This document shows positions 47,172 to 56,519 of a stretch of DNA of 64,000 nt, piece after piece. A model generated the notes under the pieces. The model saw nothing but the letters and a program-made list of their open reading frames with translations, did not search any database and was not told the origin of the DNA. The stretch is from positions 61,500-125,499 of the forward strand of contig NZ_JABBCQ020000017.1 of NCBI RefSeq assembly GCF_012844455.2. The letters are read 5' to 3'. A program made the position numbers and the translations under genes. The first letter of the stretch is position 1, and every line of letters begins with the position of its first letter. The stretch comes from Comamonas suwonensis. GTDB lineage: Bacteria > Pseudomonadota > Gammaproteobacteria > Burkholderiales > Burkholderiaceae_C.

Positions 47172-47200
47172 AAAAAGGACAGAGCCTTCGCTCTGTCCTT
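47172..47200 (-). terminator. Attenuating terminator between gcl and hyi
   Basis: Perfect 11-bp stem AAGGACAGAGC with GCTCTGTCCTT and a four-base loop, followed by five T on the minus strand. It should reduce hyi and glxR expression relative to gcl. Confidence 0.8.
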
Positions 47201-47208
47201 GGGTGCTG

Positions 47209-48999
47209 TTAACCCAGCAGAGCCAGTGCGCTAGGCGCATCGGCCTTTTCGGTGGCCAGGTCTTCGAACTCGACCACGTTGTCGATTTCAGCGCCCATGG
47301 AGATGTTGGTCACACGCTCCAAGATGCACTCGATCACCACAGGTGTCTTGTGCTCGGCCATCCAGGCTTCAGCCTGCTTCATGGCGGGAGCAAAGTCTTC
47401 GGCGCGGTGAACGCGGATGGCCTTGCAACCCAGACCTTCAACGACCTTAACATGGTCAACACCGTAGCCGCGGGTGGCATCACCCTCATCCATGTTGATA
47501 TTGTCGAACGCCAATTGCACGCAATAGTCGATCGAGAAAGCGCGCTGCGCTTGACGGATCAGGCCCAGGTAGCTGTTGTTCACCAGCACGTGGACGTAAG
47601 GCAGCTTGAACTGCGCGCCCACGGCCAGCTCTTCAATCATGAACTGGAAGTCGTAGTCGCCGGACAGGGCCACAATCTTGCGAGCGGGGTCAGCAACGCG
47701 CACACCCAGAGCCGCAGGAGTGGTCCAGCCCAGAGGGCCGGCTTGGCCGCAGTTGATCCAGTTGCGTGGCTTGTACACGTGCAGGAACTGAGCACCGGCG
47801 ATCTGCGACAGACCGATGGTGGACACATAAGTCGTGTCGCGGTCCAGCGAGTTGTTCATGCACTGATAGACGCGCTGTGGCTTCATCGGCACGTTGTCGA
47901 AGTTCGTCTTGCGCAGGAACTCGACGCTGTTCTTACGGCCTTGGCACTCAGCCACCCATGCCTTGCGACACTTGAGCTTGCCAGCAGCCTTCCACTCCTT
48001 GGCCACGGCAACGAATTGTTCCAGAGCAGCCTTGGCGTCAGAAACGATGCCGTAGTCAGGGGCGAACACGCGGCCGATTTGTGTGGGCTCGATGTCCACG
48101 TGCACAAACTTGCGACCCTTGGTGTAGACCTCGACCGAACCGGTGTGGCGGTTGGCCCAGCGGTTGCCGATACCGAACACGAAGTCCGAAGCCAGCATGT
48201 TGGCGTTGCCATAGCGGTGGCTGGTCTGCAGACCGCACATACCGACCATCAGCGGGTGGTCATCAGGGATGGTGCCCCAGCCCATCAGGGTGGGGATTAC
48301 GGGCACATTCAGGATCTCGGCCAGCTCAACCATCAGATCCGAAGCGTCGGCGTTGATCACACCGCCGCCAGAGACCAGCAGAGGACGCTCAGATTCGTTG
48401 AGCATCTCGATGGCCTTCTCGGCCTGCTTGCGCGAAGCGGTGGGCTTGTACGCAGCCAGAGGCTCGTAGGTTTCAATGTCGAATTCGATTTCAGCCAGCT
48501 GCACGTCGATGGGCAGATCGAGCAGCACAGGACCTGGACGGCCGGAGCGCATCAGGTGGAAAGCTTGCTGGAATGCTCGGGGCACTTGAGCAGGTTCCAG
48601 AACCGTGGTCGCCCACTTGGTCACTGGCTTGGCGATGGAAGCAATGTCCACCGCCTGGAAGTCTTCCTTGTGCAGACGCGAGCGGGGAGCTTGGCCGGTA
48701 ATGCACAGGATTGGGATGGAGTCAGCGCTGGCCGAGTACAGGCCGGTGATCATGTCGGTGCCAGCAGGGCCGCTGGTGCCGATACACACGCCGATATTGC
48801 CGGCGACGGCACGGGTGTAGCCTTCAGCCATGTGGCTGGCGCCTTCCACGTGACGGGCCAGAATGTGACCGATGCCGCCGTGGTTCTTCATTGCAGCGTA
48901 CAGCGGGTTGATGGCCGCACCTGGCACACCAAACGTCACGGTTACACCTTCTTTTTCGAGCACCAGGACTGCTGCTTCGATCGCTTTCATTTTGGCCAT
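47209..48999 (-). CDS. gcl: Glyoxylate carboligase (tartronate-semialdehyde synthase)
   Basis: Thiamine-diphosphate enzyme joining two glyoxylate to tartronate semialdehyde with loss of CO2. The 596-residue protein starts [19 protein letters not shown] and reads [16 protein letters not shown], where the usual catalytic Glu of ThDP enzymes is Val, as is known for Gcl. The C-terminal cofactor motif [12 protein letters not shown]...NN is present. AAGGAGA precedes the ATG at 48999; an upstream in-frame start is less likely. It heads gcl-hyi-glxR and is divergent from a lysR gene with an inverted repeat between them. Confidence 0.95.
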   Translation of the reverse strand: MAKMKAIEAAVLVLEKEGVTVTFGVPGAAINPLYAAMKNHGGIGHILARHVEGASHMAEGYTRAVAGNIGVCIGTSGPAGTDMITGLYSASADSIPILCITGQAPRSRLHKEDFQAVDIASIAKPVTKWATTVLEPAQVPRAFQQAFHLMRSGRPGPVLLDLPIDVQLAEIEFDIETYEPLAAYKPTASRKQAEKAIEMLNESERPLLVSGGGVINADASDLMVELAEILNVPVIPTLMGWGTIPDDHPLMVGMCGLQTSHRYGNANMLASDFVFGIGNRWANRHTGSVEVYTKGRKFVHVDIEPTQIGRVFAPDYGIVSDAKAALEQFVAVAKEWKAAGKLKCRKAWVAECQGRKNSVEFLRKTNFDNVPMKPQRVYQCMNNSLDRDTTYVSTIGLSQIAGAQFLHVYKPRNWINCGQAGPLGWTTPAALGVRVADPARKIVALSGDYDFQFMIEELAVGAQFKLPYVHVLVNNSYLGLIRQAQRAFSIDYCVQLAFDNINMDEGDATRGYGVDHVKVVEGLGCKAIRVHRAEDFAPAMKQAEAWMAEHKTPVVIECILERVTNISMGAEIDNVVEFEDLATEKADAPSALALLG

Positions 49000-49072
49000 G
49001 AGGGTCTCCTTAAAACTGAGTTGAACTTTAGTCAAGACCTTTGCTTGCCGGAAGCCGCTTACAGACCATAAA

Positions 49073-49095
49073 ATTTATTCCACTGAAGAATAAAT
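49073..49095. promoter_or_regulatory. LysR binding-site candidate between gcl and lysR
   Basis: Perfect 8-bp arms ATTTATTC and GAATAAAT separated by seven bases, the same 8-7-8 geometry as at 16866-16888. It lies 14 bases before the lysR start. Confidence 0.6.
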
Positions 49096-49108
49096 AGGAG
49101 TCAAAACG

Positions 49109-50026
49109 ATGGACAAACTCGACGCGATGCACATGTTTGTGCGGGTGGTGGAGACCGGTAGCTTCACCAAAGTGGCGCAGGAATTTGCCACCACGCAGCC
49201 CACGGTCACCAAGCAGATAGCGGCCATGGAAGCGCGTCTGAAAGTGCGCCTGCTCAACCGCAACACACGCGGCGTGAGCATGACGGAAGCCGGCGCGCTG
49301 TACTACGAGAAGTGCAAGATCATCGTCAACGATGTGGCCGAGGCAGAGAACGTTGTCAAGGTGCGCCAGACGCAGGTGCAGGGCCAGCTGCGCATCGGCA
49401 GCTCGGTCGCCTTCGGGCGGCGCGTGCTCATTCCGCTGGCCATGGACTTCATGAAGCACAACCCCCAGGTGCAGGTCGATTTGAGCTTTGAGGACCGCTA
49501 CACCGATCTGGTGGCCAACGGCATCGATGTGGCGCTGCGCCTGGGCAAGCTGGCCGACTCATCGCTGGGTGCGCGCATGCTGGGGATCAATCCCTGGGTG
49601 CTGGTCGCTTCCAACACCTATCTGCGCAAACACGGCACGCCGCGCCGCCCCTCAGACCTCAAAGAGCATTCCACACTGATCTACAGCAGCGTGCAGGGCA
49701 ACGACATCTGGCGGCTGCGCAATGCCAGCGGCGAGCCAGTATCCATTCCGGTCACAGGGCGACTGCGTTCCAACAATCTCTCGGCCCTGTTGGCTGCTGC
49801 GCGCTCGCACATGGGCATTGCAGCCCTGCCGCGCTATGTAGCCCAGGATTCGCTCAAGGATGGCCGCGTGGTCGAAGTGCTCAAAACCTGCCGTCTGCAT
49901 GAGCAGGAGATTCACGCCGTCTACCCCTCGCCGCGACTGGTTCCGCAGAAAGTTCAGTCGTTCATCGCCTTCCTGCAAGGCAAGTTTGACGATGCCTGGT
50001 GGGAGGAATTACCGCGCGGAGGATGA
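49109..50026 (+). CDS. LysR-family regulator, probable controller of gcl-hyi-glxR
   Basis: A 305-residue LysR-type regulator beginning MDKLDAMHMFVRVVETGSF, with helix-turn-helix SFTKVAQEFATTQPTVTKQIAAME (residues about 18-41) and a standard effector domain. TAGGAG precedes the ATG. It is divergent from the glyoxylate operon across 109 bases holding an inverted repeat, so it probably senses glyoxylate or a related metabolite and regulates gcl (inference). Confidence 0.88.
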   Translation: MDKLDAMHMFVRVVETGSFTKVAQEFATTQPTVTKQIAAMEARLKVRLLNRNTRGVSMTEAGALYYEKCKIIVNDVAEAENVVKVRQTQVQGQLRIGSSVAFGRRVLIPLAMDFMKHNPQVQVDLSFEDRYTDLVANGIDVALRLGKLADSSLGARMLGINPWVLVASNTYLRKHGTPRRPSDLKEHSTLIYSSVQGNDIWRLRNASGEPVSIPVTGRLRSNNLSALLAAARSHMGIAALPRYVAQDSLKDGRVVEVLKTCRLHEQEIHAVYPSPRLVPQKVQSFIAFLQGKFDDAWWEELPRGG

Positions 50027-50170
50027 TGGGAGGGCGATTCTGCAAACGAATCAATCTTGCCAGAACGCTATCAATAGCAAAGCAGCTACCGCTTATTCAG
50101 CGGAAGCTGCAGATTCATAAGACCTTGAAGTCTTTTAAATTCAATCGCAAGGCGCTATGAAAGATGCGGA

Positions 50171-51523
50171 TCAAAGCACCAGGATGGCGCGGAAGTCATT
50201 GACGTTGGTGTGCGTGGGGCCGGTAATCACCAGATCGCCAATGGCCGAGAAATACCCGTAGGCATCGTTGCGATCCAGGTGGTCGCTGATGCGTAGGTTC
50301 TGCTCGGCTGCACGCTTTAAGGTGCAAGGAGAAACGCGGGCACCGGCATTATCCTCAATGCCGTCAATTCCATCGGTGTCAGCCGCCAGCGCCCAGACCT
50401 TTTCCTGACCTTGCAACGCCTGCGCCAGACCCAGACAGAACTCACCCGCGCGGCCGCCACGGCCCTTGGCTGCGCCGGGCTGGCGGGGACGAATGGTCAC
50501 CGTGGTCTCGCCTCCTGACAAGATCACGCAAGGCTTGGCAAAAGGCTGGCCATGCTTGGCCACGGCACGCGCCAGTGCGGCGTGCACCTTGCCCACTTCG
50601 CGGGATTCGCCTTCCATCTCATCCGACAGCACATGCACAGCCATGCCCGCTTCACGCGCGGCAGCTGCCGCCGCTTCCAGCGATTGCTGGGGCGTGGCAA
50701 TCAGGTGAACGGTGTGGCCTTCAAAGCGCGCATCGCCGGGCTTGGGCGTTTCCAGCTGGCCGGCCTCCAGTGCAGCGCGCACGGAATCAGGAATACTGAT
50801 CTGGTAGCGATTCAGAATCGCCAGCGCTTCGGCGCAGGTCGAGGCATCCGACACGGTGGGGCCGCTGGCGATCACCGAGGGATCGTCGCCGGGCACATCG
50901 CTGATGGTCAGCGTCACCACCTTGGCGGGGAAACAGGCCGCAGCCAGACGGCCACCCTTGATACGGGAGAGATGCTTGCGCACGCAGTTCATCTCGCCGA
51001 TGGCCGCCCCGCTCTCCAGCAGAGCCTTGTTGATGCGCTGCTTCTCGGCCAGATCGATGCCTTCGGCAGGCAGAGTCAGCAGGGATGAGCCGCCGCCAGA
51101 GATCAGGCAGATCACCAGATCATCGGCGCTCAGTCCTTGCGTCAGCGCCAGAATGCGCTCGGCAGCGGCCAGACCGGCGGCATCGGGCACGGGGTGAGCG
51201 GCTTCCACCACCTCCAGTCGCACCGGCAGGCCTTCGGGCCGCGGCGGAATATGGGCATAGCGGGTGACGACCAGACCGGACAGCGGCGCATCTTGCGGCC
51301 ACAGCGCTTCAAGCGCCTGAGCCATGGAGCCACCAGCTTTGCCAGCGCCAAGCACCAGAGTACGGCCCTTGGGCGGCTTGGGCAGATGGCGTGCCAACCC
51401 CTCGATGGGCAGGGCATTGCGCACCGCCACCTCATACAGATGACGCAGGAAACCCGCTGGGTCTTGCTGAGGCGAAGGTGCGACCGCAACCTGCGCGCGC
51501 GAGGATGTATTCTGTGCTTGCAT
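50171..51523 (-). CDS. Glycerate kinase, MOFRL family (2-phosphoglycerate-forming type)
   Basis: Phosphorylates D-glycerate, the product of GlxR, into glycolysis. The 450-residue protein has the N-terminal domain motif VLGAGKAGGSMAQALE and LISGGGSSLLTLPAEG near residue 140. Further along are the MNCVRKHLSRIKGGRLA stretch, ISDVPGDDPSVIASGPT, and the C-terminal MOFRL domain (SGGETTVTI, GRAGEFCLGLA, AADTDGIDG). The ATG at 51523 is used; an upstream GTG at 51559 is possible. It is divergent from gntR with a regulon operator between them. Confidence 0.93.
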   Translation of the reverse strand: MQAQNTSSRAQVAVAPSPQQDPAGFLRHLYEVAVRNALPIEGLARHLPKPPKGRTLVLGAGKAGGSMAQALEALWPQDAPLSGLVVTRYAHIPPRPEGLPVRLEVVEAAHPVPDAAGLAAAERILALTQGLSADDLVICLISGGGSSLLTLPAEGIDLAEKQRINKALLESGAAIGEMNCVRKHLSRIKGGRLAAACFPAKVVTLTISDVPGDDPSVIASGPTVSDASTCAEALAILNRYQISIPDSVRAALEAGQLETPKPGDARFEGHTVHLIATPQQSLEAAAAAAREAGMAVHVLSDEMEGESREVGKVHAALARAVAKHGQPFAKPCVILSGGETTVTIRPRQPGAAKGRGGRAGEFCLGLAQALQGQEKVWALAADTDGIDGIEDNAGARVSPCTLKRAAEQNLRISDHLDRNDAYGYFSAIGDLVITGPTHTNVNDFRAILVL

Positions 51524-51690
51524 AGCTGCGCATTGTGCATTCCGGCTTTTTTGCCTCACAGACCCTCCAGCGTCACAACACTACTGATCTTTGCTGCATT
51601 AATGCCGCAAGTCATTGTGCCGCATGGGTTTGCGCGCTTTCACGCAGCTTTTCTTCACCGGTTATCAAGATAAACACCATAACCGGTGGA

Positions 51691-51712
51691 CAGAAACTGT
51701 ATACAAAATTAG
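51691..51712. promoter_or_regulatory. Purine-regulon operator candidate at the gntR/glycerate kinase promoters
   Basis: Core TGTATACA with left arm CAGAAAC (six of seven bases as at puuD) and a weak right arm AAATTAG. It lies 24 bases before the gntR start, fitting autoregulation. Confidence 0.65.
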
Positions 51713-51735
51713 TCTTCAACCGCTATGATGAATTT

Positions 51736-52413
51736 ATGGAAACTTCCACCACCAGTTTCATTGTTGACAGCCTGACCAAGGCGATCGTCGAGCATCGCCT
51801 GATGCCCGGCACCAAACTGGCAGAGCAAAAACTGGCCGATCACTTCGGTGTTTCCCGCACTCTGGTTCGCCAGGCGCTTTTTCAGCTCTCACAAAACCGG
51901 CTCATCAAGCTGGAGCCTGCACGTGGCGCTTTTGTCGCTACGCCCTCCGTGGATGAGGCACGCCAGGTCTTCGCCGTGCGCCGCATGCTGGAGGCCGAGA
52001 TGGTACGCAGCTTTGCTTCGCAAAGCACTGCCGCCAAGATTCGCGCGCTCAAGCAGCATGTGACTGCTGAAAAAAAGGCCATGGAGACCAATGACGTGGG
52101 CCAGCGCACCGAGCTGCTGGGTGACTTTCATGTGCGCATGGCAGAGCTGATGGGCAACGAGGTGTTGGCACAACTGCTGGGGGAGCTGATTTCACGCTGC
52201 GCCTTGATCACGCTGATGTACCAGTCTGCCTCGGCGGCCGAGCATTCGCACGAAGAGCATTCCGACATCGTTACCGCACTGGCGGCAGGCGATGCCGAAC
52301 ATGCGGTGCTATTGATGCAACAGCACCTGGACCACGTGGAAGCAGGCCTGACCTTTGACCGCGATCTGCCAACGAACGACTTGTCGATGGCACTTTCATC
52401 TGTATCCCTATGA
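51736..52413 (+). CDS. GntR-family (FadR/FCD type) regulator, probable purine-catabolism repressor
   Basis: A 225-residue regulator: winged helix-turn-helix (KLAEQKLADHFGVSRTLVRQALFQL, residues about 34-58) and an all-helical FCD effector domain with metal-type His residues (GDFHVRMAELMG, ASAAEHSHEEHSDIV). It is the first gene of an operon: its TGA overlaps the puuE start as ATGA. A TGTATACA palindrome in its promoter recurs at puuD, uraH and the permease, so it is the best candidate for the regulon's repressor. The in-frame upstream extension is rejected. Confidence 0.87.
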   Translation: METSTTSFIVDSLTKAIVEHRLMPGTKLAEQKLADHFGVSRTLVRQALFQLSQNRLIKLEPARGAFVATPSVDEARQVFAVRRMLEAEMVRSFASQSTAAKIRALKQHVTAEKKAMETNDVGQRTELLGDFHVRMAELMGNEVLAQLLGELISRCALITLMYQSASAAEHSHEEHSDIVTALAAGDAEHAVLLMQQHLDHVEAGLTFDRDLPTNDLSMALSSVSL

Positions 52414-53366
52414 TTTACGATTCCACCGCCTCCTACCCCCGCGACCTGATTGGTTATGGTCGCAACACGCCGCATCCGCAATGGCCCGGCAAAGCCCGCG
52501 TGGCTGTGCAGTTCGTTCTGAACTACGAAGAAGGCGGTGAGAACCATGTGCTGCACGGCGATCCCGGCAGCGAGCAGTTCCTGTCGGAAATGTTCAATCC
52601 CGCCAGCTACCCCGATCGCCACATGAGCATGGACGGCATTTATGAATACGGCTCACGCGTCGGCGTGTGGCGCATTCTGAAAGAGTTCGAAAAGCGCGGT
52701 CTGCCGCTGACCGTGTTTGGCGTGGCCACGGCCCTGCAAAAGCACCGCGAACTGGCCCAGGCCTTTGACGAACTGGGTCACGAAGTGGCCTGTCACGGCC
52801 TGAAGTGGATTCACTACCAGAACGTGCCCGAAGAGATCGAGCGTGCCCACCTGCAGCAATGCGTGGAAATTTTTGAAGAGCTGTACGGCCACGACGGCGA
52901 CCACGGCCTGGGCTGGTACACCGGCCGCGACAGCCCCAACAGCCACCGCATCGTGGCCGATACCGGTCGCTTCACTTACGACAGCGACTACTACGGCGAA
53001 GACCTGCCCTTCTGGATGAAGGTTGCCAAGACCGATGGTGGCACCCACAACCAGCTGATCGTGCCTTACACGCTGGACTGCAACGACATGCGCTTTGCCC
53101 TGCCCCAGGGTTACGCGTATGCAGATCCCTTCTTCCAGTACCTGAAGGACACGTTCGATGTCCTGTATGCCGAAGGCGATGCCAACGGTGACAACGCCCC
53201 CAAGATGATGAGCATCGGCATGCACTGCCGCCTGCTCGGCCGTCCCGGCCGTATTACAGCGCTGCAGCGCTTCCTCGATCACATCCAGAAGCACGACAAC
53301 GTGTGGGTGTGCCGCCGTATTGATTTGGCTCGCCACTGGGCCGAGCGTTTCCCCTGCAAGGATTGA
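52410..53366 (+). CDS. puuE: Allantoinase PuuE (polysaccharide-deacetylase fold)
   Basis: Metal-independent allantoinase hydrolysing allantoin to allantoate. The 318-residue protein starts YDSTASYPRDLIGYGRN and contains VAVQFVLNYEEGGENHVLHGD, characteristic of PuuE. CHGLKWIHY lies where deacetylases keep a metal site, and GWYTGRDSPNSHR follows. It is coupled to gntR by ATGA and is followed seven bases later by the uraD-allC fusion. Confidence 0.95.
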   Translation: MIYDSTASYPRDLIGYGRNTPHPQWPGKARVAVQFVLNYEEGGENHVLHGDPGSEQFLSEMFNPASYPDRHMSMDGIYEYGSRVGVWRILKEFEKRGLPLTVFGVATALQKHRELAQAFDELGHEVACHGLKWIHYQNVPEEIERAHLQQCVEIFEELYGHDGDHGLGWYTGRDSPNSHRIVADTGRFTYDSDYYGEDLPFWMKVAKTDGGTHNQLIVPYTLDCNDMRFALPQGYAYADPFFQYLKDTFDVLYAEGDANGDNAPKMMSIGMHCRLLGRPGRITALQRFLDHIQKHDNVWVCRRIDLARHWAERFPCKD

Positions 53367-53373
53367 TTGCATC

Positions 53374-55149
53374 ATGGCTTTGACCCTGGAACAACTGAAT
53401 GCCGCCGACGCGGCAACCGCCATCGAACTGCTCGATGGTCTGTATGAGCATTCCCCCTGGATTGCCGAGGCTGCGCTGGCTCAGCGCCCCTTCAAATCCA
53501 TGGCTCACATCAAGCACGCCATGGCCCAGGTGCTGGCTGAGTCCAGCAATCAGGCCAAGCTTGACCTGATCCTGGCTCACCCGGAACTCGCCGGCAAGCA
53601 GATGGAGACCAACACGCTCACGGCCGAATCGACCAATGAGCAAAAGAAGGCCGGTCTGACGAACTGCACGCCCGAGGAGCTGGCACACATCCGCAAGCTC
53701 AACGCCGAGTACGGAGCACGCTTTGGCTTCCCCTTTATTCTGGCGGTGCGTGGTGCGCGTGGTCTGGGTCTGAACAAGGCAGAGATCATCGCGACCTTTG
53801 AGCGCCGCATCTTCAACCATCCTGCCTACGAGCAGGCTGAAGCGCTGCGCAATATTCACCGCATTGCCGAGATTCGCCTGAACGACAAGTTCGGCTACGA
53901 ACCGACTCTGGGCAATGAGGTCTGGGACTGGCAAGAGCGCCTGTCCACCAACAGCGACCCAGGCTACGCCGAAAAGGGTCAGCTCACCGTGACCTACCTG
54001 ACTGACGCTCACCGCGCCTGCGCCCAGCGCATCAGCCACTGGATGCGTGAAATCGGCTTCGACGAAGTCGAAATCGATGCCGTAGGCAACGTCGTTGGCC
54101 GCTACAAGGCCGCCACCGAAGGTGCCAAGACATTGCTGACCGGCAGCCACTACGACACCGTTCGCAACGGTGGCAAGTACGACGGCCGTCTGGGCATCTT
54201 CGTGCCCATGGCCTGCGTGCAAGAGCTGGCCAAGCAAGGCAAGCGCCTGCCTTTCAACATTGAAGTTGTGGGCTTCTCGGAAGAAGAAGGCCAGCGCTAC
54301 AAGGCCACTTTCCTGGGCTCTGGCGCTCTGGTCGGTGACTTCAAGAACGAATGGCTTGAGCAAAAAGACGCCGACGGCATCACGCTGCGCGAAGCCATGA
54401 CCCACGCCGGTCTGTGCATTGACGACATCCCCAAGCTGCAGCGCGATCCCGCCAAATACCTGGGCTTTGTGGAAGTGCACATCGAGCAGGGCCCCGTGCT
54501 CAACGAGCTGGACATTCCTCTGGGCATCGTCACCTCCATCAACGGCAGCGCCCGTTATACGTGCGAATTCATGGGTATGGCCAGCCACGCAGGCACCACA
54601 CCCATGGACCGCCGCCGCGACGCCGCCGCTGGCGTGGCCGAGCTGTCGCTGTACATCGAAAAGCGGGCTGGCCAGGATGGCGACAGCGTGGCCACGATCG
54701 GCCAGCTGAACGTGCCCTCGGGTTCGGTCAACGTGGTGCCCGGCCGCTGCCAGTTCTCGCTGGACCTGCGCGCCCCCACCAACGAACAGCGCGACGCCAT
54801 GATCAACGACATCATGACCGAGATGGCTGCAATTGCCGAACGCCGTGGCCTGCGCTTCAGCACCGACCTGTCCATGAAAGCATCGGCTGCGCCTAGCGCC
54901 CCCGAGTGGCAAAAGCGCTGGGAAAACGCTGTGGATGCACTGGGCGTGCCCCTGTTCCGTATGCCCAGCGGTGCCGGTCACGACGCCATGAAGCTGCACG
55001 AAATCATGCCCCAGGCCATGTTGTTTGTGCGCGGCATGAACGCAGGCATCAGCCACAACCCGCTGGAAGCCTCCACCTCTGACGACATGCAACTGTCCGT
55101 GGACGCTTTCACCCACCTCCTCAACCAACTGGCTCAAGAACAGCAATGA
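53374..55149 (+). CDS. Fusion protein: OHCU decarboxylase (UraD) and allantoate amidohydrolase (AllC)
   Basis: A 591-residue two-domain enzyme. Residues about 1-170 are OHCU decarboxylase (LDGLYEHSPWIAEAA, RPFKSMAHIKHAM, ILAHPELAG, FGFPFILAVRG), which makes S-allantoin. Residues about 180-591 are an M20-type amidohydrolase of the allantoate/ureidoglycine group with metal motifs GSHYDTVRNGGKYDG, GFSEEEGQRY, EVHIEQGP, MASHAGTTPMDRRRD and SGAGHDAM. The fusion joins the steps on either side of PuuE, whose gene is directly upstream. The next gene overlaps by ATGA. The start at 53374 is the first Met of the UraD domain. Confidence 0.93.
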   Translation: MALTLEQLNAADAATAIELLDGLYEHSPWIAEAALAQRPFKSMAHIKHAMAQVLAESSNQAKLDLILAHPELAGKQMETNTLTAESTNEQKKAGLTNCTPEELAHIRKLNAEYGARFGFPFILAVRGARGLGLNKAEIIATFERRIFNHPAYEQAEALRNIHRIAEIRLNDKFGYEPTLGNEVWDWQERLSTNSDPGYAEKGQLTVTYLTDAHRACAQRISHWMREIGFDEVEIDAVGNVVGRYKAATEGAKTLLTGSHYDTVRNGGKYDGRLGIFVPMACVQELAKQGKRLPFNIEVVGFSEEEGQRYKATFLGSGALVGDFKNEWLEQKDADGITLREAMTHAGLCIDDIPKLQRDPAKYLGFVEVHIEQGPVLNELDIPLGIVTSINGSARYTCEFMGMASHAGTTPMDRRRDAAAGVAELSLYIEKRAGQDGDSVATIGQLNVPSGSVNVVPGRCQFSLDLRAPTNEQRDAMINDIMTEMAAIAERRGLRFSTDLSMKASAAPSAPEWQKRWENAVDALGVPLFRMPSGAGHDAMKLHEIMPQAMLFVRGMNAGISHNPLEASTSDDMQLSVDAFTHLLNQLAQEQQ

Positions 55150-56432
55150 CCAATATGAATCAAGACAAGCAAGCCACCTACGCCGCCATCGATGCATGGA
55201 TCGACGAGCACTTCGACGAAGAAGTGAAGTTCCTGCAAGCCATGGTGCAAGTGCCCACCGATACGCCTCCCGGCAACAATGCACCTCATGCCGAGCGCAC
55301 CGCCGATCTGATTAAGGACTTTGGCTTTGACGCCGAAAAGCATGTCGTGCCTGAAGCCGATGTGAAGGCCTACGGCATGGAGTCGATCACCAACCTGATC
55401 GTGCGCCGCCAGTACGGCGTTCAGGGCGACGGTGGCAAGACCATCGCCCTGAACGCCCACGGCGACGTGGTGCCCCCGGGTGAAGGCTGGTCCAAGGACC
55501 CCTACGGTGCCGAGATCGAAGACGGCAAGCTGTACGGCCGCGCTGCTGCCGTGAGCAAGAGCGACTTCGCCTCCTTCACCTTCGCTGTGCGTGCTCTGGA
55601 AGCCGTGGCCAAGCCCAGCAAGGGCGCCGTGGAACTGCACTACACCTACGACGAAGAGTTTGGCGGCCTGATGGGCCCCGGCTGGTTGCTGGAAAAAGGC
55701 CTGACCAAGCCTGACCTGATGATTGCGGCTGGTTTCAGCTACGAAGTGGTTACCGCTCACAACGGCTGCCTGCAGATGGAAATCACCGTGCAGGGCAAGA
55801 TGGCTCACGCCGCCGTGCCCCACACCGGTGTGGACGCACTGCAAGCCACCGCCGTGCTGCTGAACGCTCTGTACGGCGAAAACGTCAAGTACAAGCAAGT
55901 CACTTCGCAGGTGCCTGGTATCAAGCACCCCTACCTGAACATCGGCCGCATTGACGGCGGCACCAACACCAACGTCGTGCCCGGCAAGGTGATGCTCAAG
56001 ATCGACCGCCGCATGATTCCTGAAGAGAATCCCGTGGAAGTCGAAGCCAGCATCCGCGCTGTGATCGCCCAGGCGATTGCCGACTTCAACACCCAAGGCG
56101 GCTACACCGGTGAAGACGCAGTGCGCGTGGACATCAAGCGCCTGCTGCTGGCCAACGCCATGACTCCCCTGGACGGCAACAAGCCCCTGGTGGATGCCAT
56201 TCAAAAACATGGCGAAGCCATCTTCGGCGAAGTGCCTCCTGCAGTGGGTACGCCTCTGTACACCGACGTGCGCCTGTACGTCGAGCGCGGCATTCCCGGC
56301 GTGATCTACGGTGCCGGCCCCCGTACCGTGCTGGAATCGCACGCCAAGCGCTCTGATGAGCGTCTGGTACTGGAAGACCTGCGCCGCGCCACCAAGGTGG
56401 TTGCACGCTCGCTGGTGGACCTGACCGCATAA
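55146..56432 (+). CDS. M20-family metallohydrolase, ArgE/DapE type, possible late ureide-pathway enzyme
   Basis: A 428-residue zinc amidohydrolase of the ArgE/DapE/CPG2 branch: metal-binding NAHGDVVPPGEGW near residue 105, DEEFGG near 175, the dimerisation-domain QGKMAHAAVPHTGVDAL, and a late His in LESHAKRSDE. It is the last gene of the gntR-puuE-uraD/allC operon and starts inside the previous stop (ATGA), so it should act in the same pathway. No ureidoglycolate lyase or hydrolase is recognised elsewhere in the window, so ureidoglycolate or ureidoglycine is a plausible substrate (inference). Confidence 0.87.
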   Translation: MTNMNQDKQATYAAIDAWIDEHFDEEVKFLQAMVQVPTDTPPGNNAPHAERTADLIKDFGFDAEKHVVPEADVKAYGMESITNLIVRRQYGVQGDGGKTIALNAHGDVVPPGEGWSKDPYGAEIEDGKLYGRAAAVSKSDFASFTFAVRALEAVAKPSKGAVELHYTYDEEFGGLMGPGWLLEKGLTKPDLMIAAGFSYEVVTAHNGCLQMEITVQGKMAHAAVPHTGVDALQATAVLLNALYGENVKYKQVTSQVPGIKHPYLNIGRIDGGTNTNVVPGKVMLKIDRRMIPEENPVEVEASIRAVIAQAIADFNTQGGYTGEDAVRVDIKRLLLANAMTPLDGNKPLVDAIQKHGEAIFGEVPPAVGTPLYTDVRLYVERGIPGVIYGAGPRTVLESHAKRSDERLVLEDLRRATKVVARSLVDLTA

Positions 56433-56483
56433 CTACATTTCGCTTGAACGCCTAGCCTGTACCTGCCTGGGTAAAGGTTTTTC

Positions 56484-56516
56484 AAGGAGCCTGGATTTTT
56501 CCAGGCTCCTTTTTTG
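56484..56516 (+). terminator. Terminator of the puuE operon
   Basis: Perfect 12-bp stem AAGGAGCCTGGA with TCCAGGCTCCTT and loop TTTT, followed by a run of T. Confidence 0.92.
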
Positions 56517-56519
56517 TGA

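Noticed and set aside
53254..55284. Long minus-strand open frame opposite the uraD-allC fusion
   Set aside because: Low-complexity His/Gly/Val-rich translation and complete overlap with a strongly supported enzyme gene.
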